Origin: Hyphococcus luteus | GTDB taxonomy: Bacteria; Pseudomonadota; Alphaproteobacteria; Caulobacterales; Parvularculaceae | Assembly (NCBI RefSeq): GCF_002943565.1 | Contig: NZ_PJCH01000005.1 | Location: 992,001-1,056,000, forward strand | Length of the DNA: 64,000 nucleotides | Direction of reading: 5' to 3' | Part shown: positions 43,937 to 53,099 of the stretch, one piece after another | Layout of the letters: every line of letters starts with the position of its first letter | Numbering within the stretch: the first letter of the stretch is position 1 | Translations under genes and position numbers: made by a program | The notes under the pieces: generated by a model | Seen by the model: only the letters and a program-made list of their open reading frames with translations | What the model was told of the DNA's origin: nothing | Database searches by the model: none

Positions 43937-43978
43937 ACCGGCCTCGCGCTTGCCTGCGGAATACTCTAAACAGGCGCC

Positions 43979-44233
43979 ATGCATTTGACCCTCCCGGATT
44001 TTATCGGCTTCGCTGGCGTCGCGCTTGTCGTCGGCACCTATTTTCTCTCGCAAGTCGGGCGGATGGAGGTGCGCCGTCCGCTCTATCCGGGGCTGAACGG
44101 CCTCGGCTCGCTGCTCATTCTTTATTCCCTGTCGAACACCTTCAACGCGGCTTCCTTCGTCATCGAAATGTTCTGGCTGTTGATTTCCGCCATCGGGCTG
44201 TTTCGCGCCTTCAGGCTGAAGTCGAAGGAATAG
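43979..44233 (+). CDS. Small membrane protein, CBU_0592-like family
   Basis: An 84-residue protein with three hydrophobic segments: FIGFAGVALVVGTYFLSQVG, YPGLNGLGSLLILYSLS and SFVIEMFWLLISAIGLFRAF, ending in a basic tail. This pattern with an N-P/GLNGLGS turn matches the CBU_0592-type small membrane family, whose function is not known. It follows exoD by 42 bp and may be cotranscribed. Confidence 0.7.
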   Translation: MHLTLPDFIGFAGVALVVGTYFLSQVGRMEVRRPLYPGLNGLGSLLILYSLSNTFNAASFVIEMFWLLISAIGLFRAFRLKSKE

Positions 44234-44466
44234 CGGGCGCGCGCCCGGCCCTCGTCAAAACTCGTACGAAAGGCGAACATGGAGGCGCCGCCCTCGCGCA
44301 GCGGATCACGAGCCTGCGCGCATCCGGCTGAAACTCATCCTAAACGCTGGATTCCTTGAGCATTTTCAGCCTAAGGTGCGCGCTAATCGTGCGCGTCCGA
44401 ACTGGGCGCCGGGGGTGAGAATCGAACGCGGCGCCTTGCCGGGTCGCCGCTAGAGGGAGTTCATAT

Positions 44467-46080
44467 ATGTTTTATCTGGTCCTGGGCGGCATCGCGCTTA
44501 TTGGCCTTTTGATGACGCTTTTTCAGATGCGCAATCATCCGAAAGGGCTGTTCATTCTGTTCTTCGCCGAAATGTGGGAGCGCTTTTCCTATTACGGCAT
44601 GCGCGCCCTGCTGGTTCTTTATCTGACCCAGCATTTTCTTTTCGGGGAGCGCGCCGCTTACGGCCTTTACGGCGCCTATACGACGCTCGTTTACATCCTG
44701 CCGGTGATCGGCGGGGTTCTCGCCGACCGCTATCTCGGACAGCGGCGTGCCGTGCAGGTCGGCGCCGTCCTTCTTGTGATGGGGCATCTCGGCATGGCGG
44801 TGGAAGGCGAGCCCGTGGCGCCCGGCGGATCGCCCGATGCGACCATCATCAACATCTTCTATCTCTCGCTCGCGCTCATCATCATGGGCGTCGGTTTCCT
44901 GAAAGCGAATATCTCCACCATTGTCGGCGAACTTTATCCGAAGACCGACACACGCCGCGACGGCGCTTTCACGCTGTTTTACGTTGGCATCAATCTCGGC
45001 GCCGCCTTCGGCGCGCTGCTCGCTGGCTATCTCGGCGAAACCTTCGGCTGGAAATACGGTTTCGGCCTTGCGGGCATCGGCATGCTCGCCGGTCTTGTCG
45101 TCTTCGTCATCGGCAGGCCGCTTCTCAAAGGCGCAGGCGAGTCGCCCGATCTGGAGCTGTTGAAGAAAAAACGGTTTGCAGGCCTTTCCACCGAATGGCT
45201 CATCTATGTCGGCACGCTGGCCATGACGATTTTCGTCTGGTGGGTGGTGCGCGATCAGGACACGGTGAATGTGCTCCTGATGATTGCCGGCGCGCTGACA
45301 GTGGCTTATATTCTGTATCGCTCCGTCTTCACCCTGGAACCCCATGCGCGCGACCGCATTTTCGCCGCCGTTTTCCTGATTTCGATACAGGTTCTTTTCT
45401 GGGCGCTCTTCGAACAGACCGGCTCGTCCTTGAACATCTTCACCCGCGACCAGGTGGACCGCACCATCTTCGGCCAAGAGATCGTGACCTCGGTGTTCCA
45501 GTCGATCAATGCGATCTACATCATTCTGCTCGGTCCGGTCTTCGCCATGTTGTGGGTTTATCTCGGCAAGCGCGGACTTGAACCGACGGCGCCGCAGAAA
45601 TTCGGGCTCGGCGTCATTCAGCTCGGGCTTGGCTTCCTCGTGCTCGTCTGGGGCGCCACCAGCAACGCCGGTCTGACGCCGGTCATCTTCATCTTCCTGA
45701 TTTACCTGTTGCACACCACCGGCGAGCTTTGCCTGTCGCCGGTGGGCCTCTCGGCCATGACGCGGCTTTCCACGCGGTCCATGGTGGGCCTTATCATGGG
45801 GACCTGGTTCCTCGCTTCCGGCGCCGGCAATGCGGTTGCAGCGCTCATCGCCCAGGCGACGGCGGCCGTGGGGCCTGACGGCGAGCCCGTGGTGCTCGAC
45901 GTCTACTCCAATGTGGGCTGGCTCGCCGTCTGGGTCGGCATCGGCCTGATCGTCGTTTCGCCGGCGATCAACTGGCTGATGCATCTGAAGACGCTGAAAG
46001 ACGAAGAACACCCCCTCGCCGGCGAGCGGGAGATCGGCGAGCCCATGGGGCCGGGCGTCCATCCGCCCACAAAAAGCTGA
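44467..46080 (+). CDS. POT-family proton-dependent peptide transporter
   Basis: A 537-residue, 12-14-helix major-facilitator protein that imports di- and tripeptides with protons. The signature FFAEMWERFSYYGMRALLVLYL carries the ExxERFxYY motif of the family, GGVLADRYLGQRRAV is the loop 2-3 motif, and LFEQTGSSLNIF is helix 7. It starts with ATG 44467 after GAGGGAG. A strong intrinsic terminator at 46101-46132 follows. Confidence 0.93.
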   Translation: MFYLVLGGIALIGLLMTLFQMRNHPKGLFILFFAEMWERFSYYGMRALLVLYLTQHFLFGERAAYGLYGAYTTLVYILPVIGGVLADRYLGQRRAVQVGAVLLVMGHLGMAVEGEPVAPGGSPDATIINIFYLSLALIIMGVGFLKANISTIVGELYPKTDTRRDGAFTLFYVGINLGAAFGALLAGYLGETFGWKYGFGLAGIGMLAGLVVFVIGRPLLKGAGESPDLELLKKKRFAGLSTEWLIYVGTLAMTIFVWWVVRDQDTVNVLLMIAGALTVAYILYRSVFTLEPHARDRIFAAVFLISIQVLFWALFEQTGSSLNIFTRDQVDRTIFGQEIVTSVFQSINAIYIILLGPVFAMLWVYLGKRGLEPTAPQKFGLGVIQLGLGFLVLVWGATSNAGLTPVIFIFLIYLLHTTGELCLSPVGLSAMTRLSTRSMVGLIMGTWFLASGAGNAVAALIAQATAAVGPDGEPVVLDVYSNVGWLAVWVGIGLIVVSPAINWLMHLKTLKDEEHPLAGEREIGEPMGPGVHPPTKS

Positions 46081-46100
46081 TTTCATTCCATCTTGTGAAG

Positions 46101-46132
46101 CGCCCGGCGGTCGAACCGCCGGGCGTTTTCTT
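46101..46132 (+). terminator. Intrinsic terminator after the peptide transporter
   Basis: CGCCCGGCGGT (46101-46111) and ACCGCCGGGCG (46115-46125) form an 11 bp perfect stem with a 3-base loop, followed by TTTTCTT. It lies 20 bp after the transporter stop and just before the adenosyltransferase gene. Confidence 0.9.
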
Positions 46133-46146
46133 ATAGGCTGAGACCC

Positions 46147-46707
46147 ATGTCAGACAGGCTCAATAAAATCGTCACCCGCGGCGGCGACAAGGGCGAAACC
46201 TCGCTCGCCGACGGAACCCGCCTTAAAAAGGACGATGCGCGCATCGCATTGATCGGCGAGGTGGACGAACTCAACTCCCATATCGGCGTCGTCATCGCCC
46301 ATCTTGAAAAAGGCGCGCTCGCCGATCTTCTGACCGGGGTGCAGCACGATCTGTTCGATCTCGGCGGAGCGCTGTCCTTTCCGGGCGCGCCGGTTTTGTC
46401 GGACGACCACCTGGCGCGTCTCGAAGAGGCGGCGGCGGCGTTGAACGAAGAGCTGCCGCCGTTGAAAGAGTTCATTCTGCCCGCCGGCGCGCCGGTCATC
46501 GCTTTTGCCCATGTGGCGCGGGCGGTCTGCCGACGGGCGGAGCGGGCCATGGCGGCGTTTCATCGCACGGCGCCGGAAGCCTCGCTCGGACTTCAATATC
46601 TCAATCGCCTGTCGGATGTTCTGTTTATCGCCGCGCGGGCGGAAGCGAAGCGTCAGAACATTCCCGAAGTCTATTGGCGCAAGGAAAAAAGCGCGGGCGC
46701 AAATTAA
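46147..46707 (+). CDS. Cob(I)alamin adenosyltransferase, PduO type
   Basis: A 186-residue ATP:cob(I)alamin adenosyltransferase. The N-terminal TRGGDKGETSLADGTRLKKD is the PduO ATP-binding motif; GEVDELNSHIG, and later RAVCRRAER and YLNRLSDVLFIAAR, complete the family. It makes adenosylcobalamin, the coenzyme form, and so uses the cobalamin imported by the adjacent btu genes. Its TAA stop overlaps by 4 bp with the stop of convergent btuD. Confidence 0.93.
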   Translation: MSDRLNKIVTRGGDKGETSLADGTRLKKDDARIALIGEVDELNSHIGVVIAHLEKGALADLLTGVQHDLFDLGGALSFPGAPVLSDDHLARLEEAAAALNEELPPLKEFILPAGAPVIAFAHVARAVCRRAERAMAAFHRTAPEASLGLQYLNRLSDVLFIAARAEAKRQNIPEVYWRKEKSAGAN

Positions 46708-47465
46708 TTTTCGAGCGCGTGAATGGCGAGGCCGCCTTCCGCATCGAACCGCGCACGGATTCTGAAAACCTGCTGCAACTGATCGTCCGTCAAAACGTCT
46801 TTCGGCGCGCCGTCCGCGGCGACGCCGCCCTCATGCACCATCACGATGCGTGTGCAGTAGCGCGCCGCCAGCGTCAGATCGTGCAGCGCGGCGATGACGG
46901 CTTTGCCTTCTTCCGCCTTGGCGCGCAGCAATTGCATCACCGATAGCTGATGCGCGGGATCGAGCGCGGCGGCGGGTTCGTCGGCGAGAAGCAGCGGCGT
47001 TTCGCCCGCAAGCGCGCGGGCGAGATGCACGCGCGACAGCTCGCCCCCGGAAAGCTCGCTCGCCGGACGGTCGGCGAGATGGCCGGCGCCGCAGGCGGCG
47101 AGCGCGCAGTCCACGGCTTCAGCGTCGCGCGCATCCTCCGTTAGCGGATTGCCCCAGGCGAAACGCCCCAGCGCCACAAGACTGCGCACGGGCATGGCCC
47201 AGTAAAGCGGGCGCGTCTGCGGCAGATAGGAAAGCGCGCGCGCCCGTTCGCGCGGCGAGAGCGTCTCCATCGCCGCGCCGGCGAGCCGCCGCGTTCCGGC
47301 CTCGACCGGCAAAAGCCCGGCGGCGGTTCTAAGCAGCGTCGATTTGCCTGCGCCATTGGGGCCGATAAGGCCGATGAACTCGCCTTCGCGCGCGCTCATG
47401 GAAATATCATTGAGGATGCGCCGGCCTTTGAGGGAGACCGAGATATGATCGAGCTCGAGGATCAT
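46704..47465 (-). CDS. btuD: Vitamin B12 ABC importer, ATP-binding subunit
   Basis: A 253-residue FecE/BtuD-type ATPase. Walker A is GPNGAGKS at residues 35-42, ELSGGELSRVHLARAL is the signature and LLLADEPAAALD is Walker B. The ATG at 47465 overlaps the btuC stop (ATGA). An open frame extends 176 codons upstream, but it is read from inside btuC and has no family match. Riboswitch and TonB receptor context identify the substrate as a cobamide. Confidence 0.9.
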   Translation of the reverse strand: MILELDHISVSLKGRRILNDISMSAREGEFIGLIGPNGAGKSTLLRTAAGLLPVEAGTRRLAGAAMETLSPRERARALSYLPQTRPLYWAMPVRSLVALGRFAWGNPLTEDARDAEAVDCALAACGAGHLADRPASELSGGELSRVHLARALAGETPLLLADEPAAALDPAHQLSVMQLLRAKAEEGKAVIAALHDLTLAARYCTRIVMVHEGGVAADGAPKDVLTDDQLQQVFRIRARFDAEGGLAIHALEN

Positions 47466-48451
47466 GAGGCGATCCTTTTCGTCGTCGCCGCAACCCAGAC
47501 GAAGCCGGGCGCGCCGATCAGCGCCGCCGCGACGCCGAGCTTCAGCTCCTGATCGAAAGGCAGGAGGCGGATGACGATGTCGGCGCCGGCGAGCATGACG
47601 CCGCCCATCAACGCCGATGGCAAAAGCAGCCGCGCCGGGTTCTGTCCGGCGAAGGCGCGTACGAGATGCGGCGCGACAATGCCCACAAAGCCGATGGCGC
47701 CGGCGGTGGCGACGCTGGCGCCTACCAGGAACGCCGCGCCGATAATGACAAGCGCGCGCGTGCGTTTGAGATCGGCGCCGAGACTGTCGGCGGTTTCCTC
47801 GCCCAGCGTCAGGGCGAGAAGGCCCGGCGCCGAGGCGACGATCATGATGAAGCCGAGCAGGGCGAAAGGCGCGGCGAGGGCGAGATCGTGAAAGCTCCGG
47901 TTCGCCACTGTGCCGAACAGCCAGTTGATGAGATCGGAGAGCGCGAAAGGGTTCGGCGAGAGATTCATGGCGAGCGAGATCAGCGCGCCGCAAAACGACG
48001 ACAGCCCGACGCCGATAAGGATGAGCCGTGCAGTGGTGACGCGCCCCGCGCCCAGCGCGTAAAGCGCCGCCGTCGCGCCGAGCGCAAAGAGGATCGCCAT
48101 CATCGGCGCCGCCCAGAAAGCGAGCGCGGCGAGATTGAAATAGATGGCGATGACGGCGCCGAGCGCCGCGGCGGCGGAGACCCCGAGCACGCCCGGATCG
48201 GCCAGCGGGTTGCGCAAAAGCCCTTGGAGGCCCGCCCCCGCCGCGCCGAGACAGGCGCCGGCGAGAAAGGCGGCGAGCGCGCGCGGCAGGCGGATTTCGC
48301 GGATAATCGCGGAGACGGCGCCCTGATCGGTGAAAAGCGCGGCGAGCGCGTCGCCGGGCGCGATCGCCGCCGGGCCGATAAACAGCGACAGGAGGACCAG
48401 CAGCACGCTGGCGCCCGCCAATATGGCGTTGAGGGAAAGCGCGCGCATCAT
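47462..48451 (-). CDS. btuC: Vitamin B12 ABC importer, permease
   Basis: A 329-residue FecCD-family permease with about ten helices. The family motifs are visible: IIREIRLPRALAAFLAGACLGAAGAGLQGLLRNPLADPGVLGVSAAAALG and FVGIVAPHLVRAFAG. The first ATG at 48451 overlaps the btuF stop, and the next codon is also ATG. It is the third gene of btuB-btuF-btuC-btuD. Confidence 0.92.
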   Translation of the reverse strand: MMRALSLNAILAGASVLLVLLSLFIGPAAIAPGDALAALFTDQGAVSAIIREIRLPRALAAFLAGACLGAAGAGLQGLLRNPLADPGVLGVSAAAALGAVIAIYFNLAALAFWAAPMMAILFALGATAALYALGAGRVTTARLILIGVGLSSFCGALISLAMNLSPNPFALSDLINWLFGTVANRSFHDLALAAPFALLGFIMIVASAPGLLALTLGEETADSLGADLKRTRALVIIGAAFLVGASVATAGAIGFVGIVAPHLVRAFAGQNPARLLLPSALMGGVMLAGADIVIRLLPFDQELKLGVAAALIGAPGFVWVAATTKRIAS

Positions 48452-49254
48452 TCAGCGCCTTTCGCGATCATTTCCGCCGCATCGACGGAGAACCAGGCGG
48501 CGCAGCTTACAAGGTCCGCCGGCAATTGCACGGAAGGCGTTTTCTCGAGAAGACGCTTCAAGGCGGGGTGGCGCGCCGCCGACCAGTGATTGATGTCTTC
48601 ATCGCGGGAGACGAAAAACCCGCCGACAATGAAATCCGGCGGCGCCAGCAGAACCTCCTCGGCGGGCAGGGCCGGCCAGTAGGATTCTCCTTCCTCCGCC
48701 GCAACATTGACGAGCCCCGCCGCGCGGATCATTGCGTCGATCATGGTGTGGGCGCCGGCGGTGACGCCGCCGGGCGTCACATAAAGCGCGCGCTTTTTTG
48801 AGTCGGATGTGCGTGCCAGCGCGTCGAGCCGCGCCTCCATTTCGCCGATCAGCGCTTCGCCGCGGGGCTCTTGGCCGAGCGCATCGGCGACAAGACGGAT
48901 ATTGTCTTTGACGCCTTCGAAATCTTCCGGGTAGCCAAGGGAGACGACGCGCGCGCCAAAGGCGGTGAAATTTTTCTCCGCATTGGCGCCGCCGCCCCAC
49001 TGGCGCAGGACAAGATCGGGCGCCAGCGCGAAAACTTCTTCGCGGGACGGACGGATTTGTTTGCGGTTCACCGCCTCGGCTCTGAGATGAGAATAATCCT
49101 TGTCCGCGCCGCGCGAGACGGCGAGGACCTGGTCTTTATCGGCAAGTTTCAAGAGATACTGGTCGGTGCAGTAATCGAGGGAGACGGCGCGGGGCTTCGC
49201 CGCCGCCGGAAAGGCGGCGGCGAGCGCCAGTAGAAGGACCGTCAGCCGGATCAC
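48448..49254 (-). CDS. btuF: Cobalamin-binding periplasmic protein
   Basis: A 268-residue class III substrate-binding protein with a signal peptide (LLLALAAAFPAAA) and the two-lobed pattern of BtuF/FhuD: SLDYCTDQYLLKLAD, then ALAPDLVLRQWGG and a long linker helix around LVADALGQEPRGEALIGEM. It delivers cobalamin to BtuC. Its GTG start overlaps the btuB stop codon (GTGA at 49251-49254), and its stop overlaps btuC. Confidence 0.88.
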   Translation of the reverse strand: MIRLTVLLLALAAAFPAAAKPRAVSLDYCTDQYLLKLADKDQVLAVSRGADKDYSHLRAEAVNRKQIRPSREEVFALAPDLVLRQWGGGANAEKNFTAFGARVVSLGYPEDFEGVKDNIRLVADALGQEPRGEALIGEMEARLDALARTSDSKKRALYVTPGGVTAGAHTMIDAMIRAAGLVNVAAEEGESYWPALPAEEVLLAPPDFIVGGFFVSRDEDINHWSAARHPALKRLLEKTPSVQLPADLVSCAAWFSVDAAEMIAKGAE

Positions 49255-51077
49255 AGCCGCACCCTGACGCCGCCATAGGCGGCAAGCCCCGGCTCGCCAT
49301 AGCCGGAGACATCCTGATACGCCGCATCGGTTGCATTTTCCACGCGGCCGTAAAGCTCCAGCGCATCCGTCAGCTGATAGGCGCCGCGCAGATCGAGACG
49401 GACAAACCCGTCATTCGGCGCCGGGCTGTCGTTTTCGCGGCCATTGACGATGACGCTGGCGGAAAGGGACAGCTTGTCCGCCGGCTTATAGGTGACGACC
49501 GCCGTTCCTTTATGCTTCGGCTGGCGCAGAAGCTGCGCATCCGTTGAAAGATCGACAGCGTCCGTGAAGCTGTAGGTCAGATCGGCGGAAAGGCGCGGGG
49601 ACAGCGCGAAATTTCCCTCGACCTCGACGCCGCGCGCGCGGGTTTTATCGATATTGTAATAGCCATACTGGATGAGATCGAAATCGATCTGGTCTTCAAC
49701 GCGCGTGCGGAAGAAGGTCACCGCAAGGCGCTGGCGCCCGTCATCTCCGAACAGCTTTTCAACGCCGATATCGAAGCCGTTGGCTTTTTCCGGGCGAAGG
49801 TTCGGATTGGGCGTGGCTCCGAACTGATCGTAATTAAGTTCGAACAGGCTTGGCGCGCGGAAGCCCTCGCCCCAGCTTGCGCGCAGGCGCCATGTCTCGT
49901 CGACGCGCCAGACGGCGGAGGCGCGCGCGGTGGTTGCGCCTTTGAAATTCGAGAACTCGTCGCGCCGTCCGCCGACCGAAAGCGTCACGGCCTCGACCGG
50001 TTTTACCTCGACGGCGGCGAAAACGGCGCCGGCTTTCGCGCTTTCATCGACGCCGGAAACCTCGGCGCTTGTGCGTTCCGCCTCGGCGCCGGCGAGGAGG
50101 CGCAGATTGTCGCTCAAGGCGATGTCGGCGAGATAATCGACGGTCAGGCGCCCGCCCTTCGCAGAATAGGTCTCAACGCCGTTATCGGTGTTGCGCCGGT
50201 CGATGGCGTTATAGGCGAGGGTCAGCGCGCCATCGAAATTCGTGAAGGACTGCAAAAGCCTGCCGCTCGCGAGATAATCTTCCGTGCGTTCGATTTCTTC
50301 GGTGTCGCCGAGCGTGTAAGCTGGCGGCGGGAAGCCGTCGATCTTGGCGCGCGAATGGGTGGTGCGCAAGGCAATCTCGCCGCGCCAGTGCTCGGCAAGC
50401 TCCGCGCCGGCGGACAGCGTTGCGGTTCCGGCGCGATAGCCGTCTTTTTCGGTTCCTGCGTCGGCGCGGGAGACGCCGTCCGTGGTGACGCCGCTTAAAG
50501 AGAGGCGGCCATAGAAGTCTTCGTTTTCAAAGCCGGCGGCGAGGCCGGCGCGCGCAGTTCCGAAGGAGCCGCCTTCGAGGAAGCCTTCGGTTCCTTCATG
50601 CTTTGTTGTGACGGAGATGACGCCGCCGATGGCGTCGGCGCCGTAAAGCAGGGATTGGGGGCCTCGCAGAACTTCGATGCGTTCGACTGTCGAAGCGTCG
50701 AGATTGGCGAAGTTGAAGCCCCCTTGCGGCGCCGACGGGTCGTTGGCGACAACGCCGTCAATGACGATTAGCGTCTGGCCGCTCGAGGCGCCGCGAATGC
50801 GCGCGCTCGAAGCGCCGCCGGCGCCGCCGTTTTGCGCAATCGCGACGCCCGCCGCATCGCGCAGCGCGTCGGCGGCGAAGACATATTGCCGGTCGATGAT
50901 CTCTTCGGCGGTTATAACGGATACGGACGATCCGGTTTCCGACAGGGGCGTCGGCGCGCGCAAGACGGAAACGATGATTTCGTCTTCGGCGAGTGCGGGC
51001 GACGTTGCGCAGGCAAGGGCGCTGGCGATTGCGGGCGTGATGGTGTTGCGCAAAGCGCGCGGGGAAAATGCAGTCAT
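49251..51077 (-). CDS. btuB: TonB-dependent vitamin B12 receptor
   Basis: A 608-residue outer-membrane receptor. After a signal peptide the plug begins EDEIIVSVLRAPTPLSETGSSVSVITAEEI, with a TonB-box-like EIIV, then VLRGPQSLLYGADAIGGVISVTTK, the plug hallmark. The barrel carries the usual FRAPSLFELNYDQFG segment and ends in GGVRVRL. AAAGGAG precedes the ATG. It is the first gene after the cobalamin riboswitch, which fixes its substrate as a corrinoid. Confidence 0.92.
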   Translation of the reverse strand: MTAFSPRALRNTITPAIASALACATSPALAEDEIIVSVLRAPTPLSETGSSVSVITAEEIIDRQYVFAADALRDAAGVAIAQNGGAGGASSARIRGASSGQTLIVIDGVVANDPSAPQGGFNFANLDASTVERIEVLRGPQSLLYGADAIGGVISVTTKHEGTEGFLEGGSFGTARAGLAAGFENEDFYGRLSLSGVTTDGVSRADAGTEKDGYRAGTATLSAGAELAEHWRGEIALRTTHSRAKIDGFPPPAYTLGDTEEIERTEDYLASGRLLQSFTNFDGALTLAYNAIDRRNTDNGVETYSAKGGRLTVDYLADIALSDNLRLLAGAEAERTSAEVSGVDESAKAGAVFAAVEVKPVEAVTLSVGGRRDEFSNFKGATTARASAVWRVDETWRLRASWGEGFRAPSLFELNYDQFGATPNPNLRPEKANGFDIGVEKLFGDDGRQRLAVTFFRTRVEDQIDFDLIQYGYYNIDKTRARGVEVEGNFALSPRLSADLTYSFTDAVDLSTDAQLLRQPKHKGTAVVTYKPADKLSLSASVIVNGRENDSPAPNDGFVRLDLRGAYQLTDALELYGRVENATDAAYQDVSGYGEPGLAAYGGVRVRL

Positions 51078-51152
51078 GGCGACTCTCCTTTAAGGTTGGA
51101 TGTCGCCCTGACGGAGGTTCCGCTCGCCATGGCTGATCCCGGCCGGACGAGA

Positions 51153-51325
51153 GACGACGCGGACGGCAGGTCTCCTGGCTTGCGGATGGTCGGCGCCGCC
51201 TGCCTTCCCGGAGCTCAAGAGCTTCCAGTGGCTTCGTAGCGGGCGCCTGGCCGCTTACAGTTGCGGGCACAGCCGCGGATTTACACCGCGTTCCCTATTC
51301 TCTCCCATATGCGGGAGCACCGTCA
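51153..51325 (-). ncRNA. Cobalamin riboswitch controlling btuB
   Basis: On the minus strand the core elements appear in order: GGTGC near 51321, the AACGCGGTG..AATCCGCGGCTG..CCCGCAACTGTAAG core (TTACAGTTGCGGG on the plus strand at 51255-51267), a GAAGCCACTGG segment, and the B12 box AGCCAGGAGACCTGCC (complement at 51165-51180). It ends about 75 bp before the btuB ATG. It should turn off btuBFCD when adenosylcobalamin is plentiful. The ends are approximate. Confidence 0.95.
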
Positions 51326-51341
51326 GCGGCTTTCATAGAAA

Positions 51342-51388
51342 ACGCCCCGGAACAGCGCAACCCATGACGGGGGACTGTTCCGGGGCGT
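51342..51388 (-). terminator. Terminator after the small membrane peptide gene
   Basis: ACGCCCCGGAACAG (51342-51355) and CTGTTCCGGGGCGT (51375-51388) form a perfect 14 bp stem with a 19-base loop. Reading leftward it is followed by TTTTCTAT. It lies 24 bp after the stop of the small gene and just before the riboswitch, so it would insulate the btu operon. Confidence 0.8.
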
Positions 51389-51411
51389 CGGGAAAAAGTT
51401 TTGCGCCGGCC

Positions 51412-51549
51412 TTATTCGGCAGGCGCTTCGGCGGCGGCTTCAGGCGCCACGTCGATCATCGGCACGTCATACCAACCGAAATAATCGACAATCGACGCCA
51501 CGCCGACGACCGCCAGCAGCAAAAGAATAATCCAGAGGATAGCTTTCAT
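51412..51549 (-). CDS. 45-residue membrane peptide
   Basis: A single hydrophobic helix (MKAILWIILLLLAVVGVASI) followed by DYFGWYDVPMIDVAPE and an Ala/Glu tail. GGGGTG lies about 8 bases before the ATG at 51549. A longer frame runs up to 51657, but the extra residues do not look coding. A well-formed terminator after it supports a real transcript. No family recognised. Confidence 0.55.
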   Translation of the reverse strand: MKAILWIILLLLAVVGVASIVDYFGWYDVPMIDVAPEAAAEAPAE

Positions 51550-51740
51550 TGGAACACCCCACGTTTTGAATCGGTTTCCCCGCGGCGAGCCTAACCGAGG
51601 GAAATTCATATGGCCAGAATAAAGATTAACGCCGCCTCGCCGCACAGACACGCGCATTTGCGCGTCTTTCGCAGTTAAGTTGCGCGGATGCGGGGCTTAT
51701 CGCGCAGCCCCGCGCATATTGTGCGCATGCGAAATAATCG

Positions 51741-53099
51741 TCAGTCGCCAAAGCTCCCGGCCGCGCCCGGAAACACCACCGGGCTTTCCGCGCCGTCCTT
51801 CGAAAGCGAGGAGACGCCGAAGAAATAATTGTCGATGACGGTGTTTTCGAGCGTGAACTCTTCGACATCGCCGACGTCGACGCTGTGCGTCCATTGCGGC
51901 GCGTCGGTAAGGCGCCAGTGGATGCGATAGCCTTCGAGATTGCGCGCGGCTTTGCCTTCGGGACGCGTCCATTTCAAGGTTGTCGAGGGTTTGACGGCGC
52001 CTTCGATCTCGACATTCGCCGGGAAAGGCGGCGCGGACGCCATGGCGGCGAGCGCGACCACATTGAGGGATGTCAGCTTGCGCGCGTAATCGAAATTGAC
52101 GCCTTCGATCACGTCGCCATAGGCGATCCCGCCTTCTGTGCGCAAATCCTGATGCTGGCGTGTGTAATTCTCATGGGTCTCCATGATCCTGACGCCCGGG
52201 ATCCCGACCGCGTTAAAGGGTCGGTGATGACCGCCGCGGCCGAAACGGTCGAGGCGATAGACCATCATCACATCGAGATTGGGAATGAAGTCGTCCGCAA
52301 GCTGATCGATATGCCGGGCGAGGTTGCGCGACGGGCTGTCGACTTCGCCGCCGGTGAAGCGCCGGGTCTTCGCCTCTTCCGGCGTTTCCGTCGCGCGCAC
52401 GCCTTCGGAAAAGACGCGGGCGGTGGAATTGTCGATCACCCCGTCGAGACCTTCGATATTGCCGATCATGTCGTTGTTGAGCACCGCCTTGACGCGCCAG
52501 CCATGATCGAGCGCGTAGCGGGCGAGAATCTTGCCGCCGAACAATCCCTGCTCTTCGCCGGAAAGGCCCGCATAGACGATGGTGCCGGCGAATTTCTCCT
52601 TGGAAAGCACCCTTGCGGCCTCGAGAACGCCGGCCAGCCCCGAGGCGTTGTCATTGGCGCCGGGGCTGTCGGAGGTTGCGTCGAGCGGATCGGAGACGCG
52701 GCTGTCGATGTCGCCGCTCATCATTACGATGCGGTCGGGGTCGAGCCGGCCGCGCTGGACCGCCACGACATTCACGACTTCGGTGCGCTCGGGGATGCGC
52801 TCCTCGCCCTCGACGAAATCGCTCACCGTGATGACCTCGAGGCAGCCGCCGCATTCGGACGAGATCTTCTCGAATTCCGACTTGACCCAGCGCCGGGCGG
52901 CGCCGATTCCGCGGGTCTCGGAGTCCGTCACGGACAGCGTATGCCGGGTGCCGAAACCGACAAGACGCTCGATATCGGCTTCAATGCGGTCAGCGGACAC
53001 TTGGCCCTGAAGGCGGGCGAGGCGTGCGGCGTTGTCCCCTTCGGCGGCGGCGAGAGGGCCTGAAATCATTAAGAAAAAGACAGCTATCGGCGCGCGCAT
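51741..53099 (-). CDS. Secreted M28 family zinc aminopeptidase
   Basis: A 452-residue peptidase with a signal peptide. Metal and catalytic residues are visible: Asp in SGDIDSR, Asp in SPGANDNASG, the Glu pair in LSGEEQGLFG, Asp in NNDMIGN, and a His in YTRQHQDL. This order is the M28 (aminopeptidase Y/S) pattern. The C-terminal ~100 residues look like a fibronectin III-type beta domain (TLKWTRPEGKAARNLEGYRIHWR). It should trim peptides in the periplasm or outside the cell. Confidence 0.88.
   Translation of the reverse strand: MRAPIAVFFLMISGPLAAAEGDNAARLARLQGQVSADRIEADIERLVGFGTRHTLSVTDSETRGIGAARRWVKSEFEKISSECGGCLEVITVSDFVEGEERIPERTEVVNVVAVQRGRLDPDRIVMMSGDIDSRVSDPLDATSDSPGANDNASGLAGVLEAARVLSKEKFAGTIVYAGLSGEEQGLFGGKILARYALDHGWRVKAVLNNDMIGNIEGLDGVIDNSTARVFSEGVRATETPEEAKTRRFTGGEVDSPSRNLARHIDQLADDFIPNLDVMMVYRLDRFGRGGHHRPFNAVGIPGVRIMETHENYTRQHQDLRTEGGIAYGDVIEGVNFDYARKLTSLNVVALAAMASAPPFPANVEIEGAVKPSTTLKWTRPEGKAARNLEGYRIHWRLTDAPQWTHSVDVGDVEEFTLENTVIDNYFFGVSSLSKDGAESPVVFPGAAGSFGD

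Noticed and set aside
44326-44371. GGCTGAAA / TTTTCAGCC inverted repeat before the peptide transporter
   Set aside because: An 8 bp stem with a long loop and no second copy here; it could be a repeat but the window gives no support.
44405-44440. tRNA-like 3' end (GTTCGATTC-like on the minus strand)
   Set aside because: The bases beside the supposed T-loop do not pair into a T-stem and no acceptor or anticodon arm can be drawn.
44461-46086. 541-codon open frame antisense to the peptide transporter
   Set aside because: It covers the POT gene nearly exactly and shows no motif or ribosome site.
47466-47993. N-terminal extension of btuD
   Set aside because: The stretch is another frame of btuC; the ATPase begins at the ATG that overlaps the btuC stop.
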